A DNA stretch of 6,884 nucleotides from Solimonas sp047605265 (lineage in GTDB: Bacteria > Pseudomonadota > Gammaproteobacteria > Nevskiales > Nevskiaceae), in contig JASGFY010000109.1 of assembly GCA_047605265.1 (NCBI GenBank), positions 1 through 6,884 of the forward strand, given 5' to 3'. The translations under genes and the position numbers were made by a program. Below the pieces are notes generated by a model that saw only the letters and a program-made list of their open reading frames with translations, did no database searches and was not told the DNA's origin. Positions 6,372-6,884 of the stretch are shown piece by piece; position 1 is the first letter of the stretch; each line of letters begins with the position of its first letter.

Positions 6372-6884
6372 CTAGTTCCGCGCCTTGCCGATCAGGCTCG
6401 TCGTCGAATAACCGTCGTGGAACGGCAGCACGAGCACGCGGCCACCGCTGGCCGTCACCGCGTCGAAGCCGGCGATCGCTTCCGGCCGGTAGTCGCCGCC
6501 CTTGACCAGCAGGTCCGGCAGCACGCGGCCGATGACGCGGGCCGGCGTGTCTTCCGTGAACGGCACGACGAAATCGACGCAGCGCAGCGACGCGAGCAGC
6601 GCCATGCGGTCGGCCGTCGTGTTCAGCGGCCGCGCCGGACCCTTCAGGCGGCGCACCGAATCGTCGTCGTTGACGGCGACGATCAAAAGATCGCCGAGCC
6701 GCCGCGCGTCCTCGAGATAGCGCGCGTGGCCGACGTGCAGCACGTCGAACACACCGTTGGTCATGACGATGCGCCGGCCGGCGGCGCGCGCGCGCGCCAC
6801 GGCGCGCAGCAGCGCCTCCTCATCGACGACGCCGGCGTCGACGTCGGCACGGCCGCTGAGCGCGACGAGCTGCGCGCCGCGCTC
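6372..6884 (-). CDS. hldE: HldE C-terminal part: heptose 1-phosphate adenylyltransferase domain (5' partial)
   Basis: The last 170 codons of this gene are present; the frame is open to the right edge, so the apparent GTG start at 6800 is internal. The main domain is a cytidylyltransferase-like nucleotidyltransferase that joins AMP to D-glycero-beta-D-manno-heptose 1-phosphate, giving ADP-heptose for the LPS inner core. Visible motifs are TNGVFDVLHVGH with the HxGH signature (His codons 6735-6737 and 6726-6728), AVNDDDSVRRLKG, LPDLLVKGGDY and DGYSTTSLI. Upstream of the domain the reading frame gives LVALSGRADVDAGVVDEEAL, which resembles the inter-domain linker of bifunctional E. coli HldE (...GRAD...G.MTEEEL). 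I therefore infer that the ribokinase-like kinase domain lies just outside the window. If it does not, the gene would be a stand-alone hldC/rfaE2. It is the first of three genes reading leftward. Confidence 0.9.
   Translation of the reverse strand, partial: ERGAQLVALSGRADVDAGVVDEEALLRAVARARAAGRRIVMTNGVFDVLHVGHARYLEDARRLGDLLIVAVNDDDSVRRLKGPARPLNTTADRMALLASLRCVDFVVPFTEDTPARVIGRVLPDLLVKGGDYRPEAIAGFDAVTASGGRVLVLPFHDGYSTTSLIGKARN

Noticed and set aside
6784..6797. 14-base alternating GC tract, a possible Z-DNA or slippage site
   Set aside because: It lies inside hldE and encodes an Ala-Arg repeat in a helix; short CG runs of this size are ordinary in such GC-rich coding DNA.

Overview
The window is GC-rich (about 67-70 % in the two 60-base lines I counted inside tex) and densely coding, and it reads as the chromosome of a Gram-negative proteobacterium. 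It carries an outer-membrane TonB-dependent receptor, an LPS heptose-biosynthesis enzyme and a Tex protein close to the E. coli one. High GC plus a single-domain bacteriohemerythrin of a familiar betaproteobacterial type suggest a betaproteobacterium (Rhodocyclales-like), but a high-GC gammaproteobacterium is not excluded.

Layout. On the + strand are the C-terminal two thirds of a PqqU/YncD-type TonB-dependent receptor (1-1377, cut by the left edge) and, 48 bases later, a complete bacteriohemerythrin (1426-1869). A 44-base convergent gap with a 9-bp inverted repeat follows. The rest is on the - strand and is transcribed from right to left: the C-terminal part of HldE (6372-6884, cut by the right edge), the transcription accessory protein Tex (3949-6261) and a NERD-nuclease/UvrD-like helicase fusion (1914-3782). 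No RNA gene, insertion sequence, CRISPR array or attachment site was seen, and no gene-free stretch exceeds 170 bases.

How the genes relate. They do not form one pathway. The receptor points to uptake of pyrroloquinoline quinone or a similar ligand, the hemerythrin binds O2 or another small diatomic ligand, HldE makes ADP-heptose for the LPS inner core, Tex is an RNA-binding transcription/translation factor, and the NERD-helicase is a DNA-processing enzyme of unproven role. The helicase has lower GC than tex (57-67 % in four counted lines, mostly near 60 %) and uses a rare TTA codon, so it may have arrived separately. The most useful points are the strong match of the receptor to PqqU, the evidence that the truncated right-hand gene is a two-domain HldE, the corrected start of the helicase, and the compact NERD-SF1 architecture. 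I found no convincing undescribed multi-gene system.
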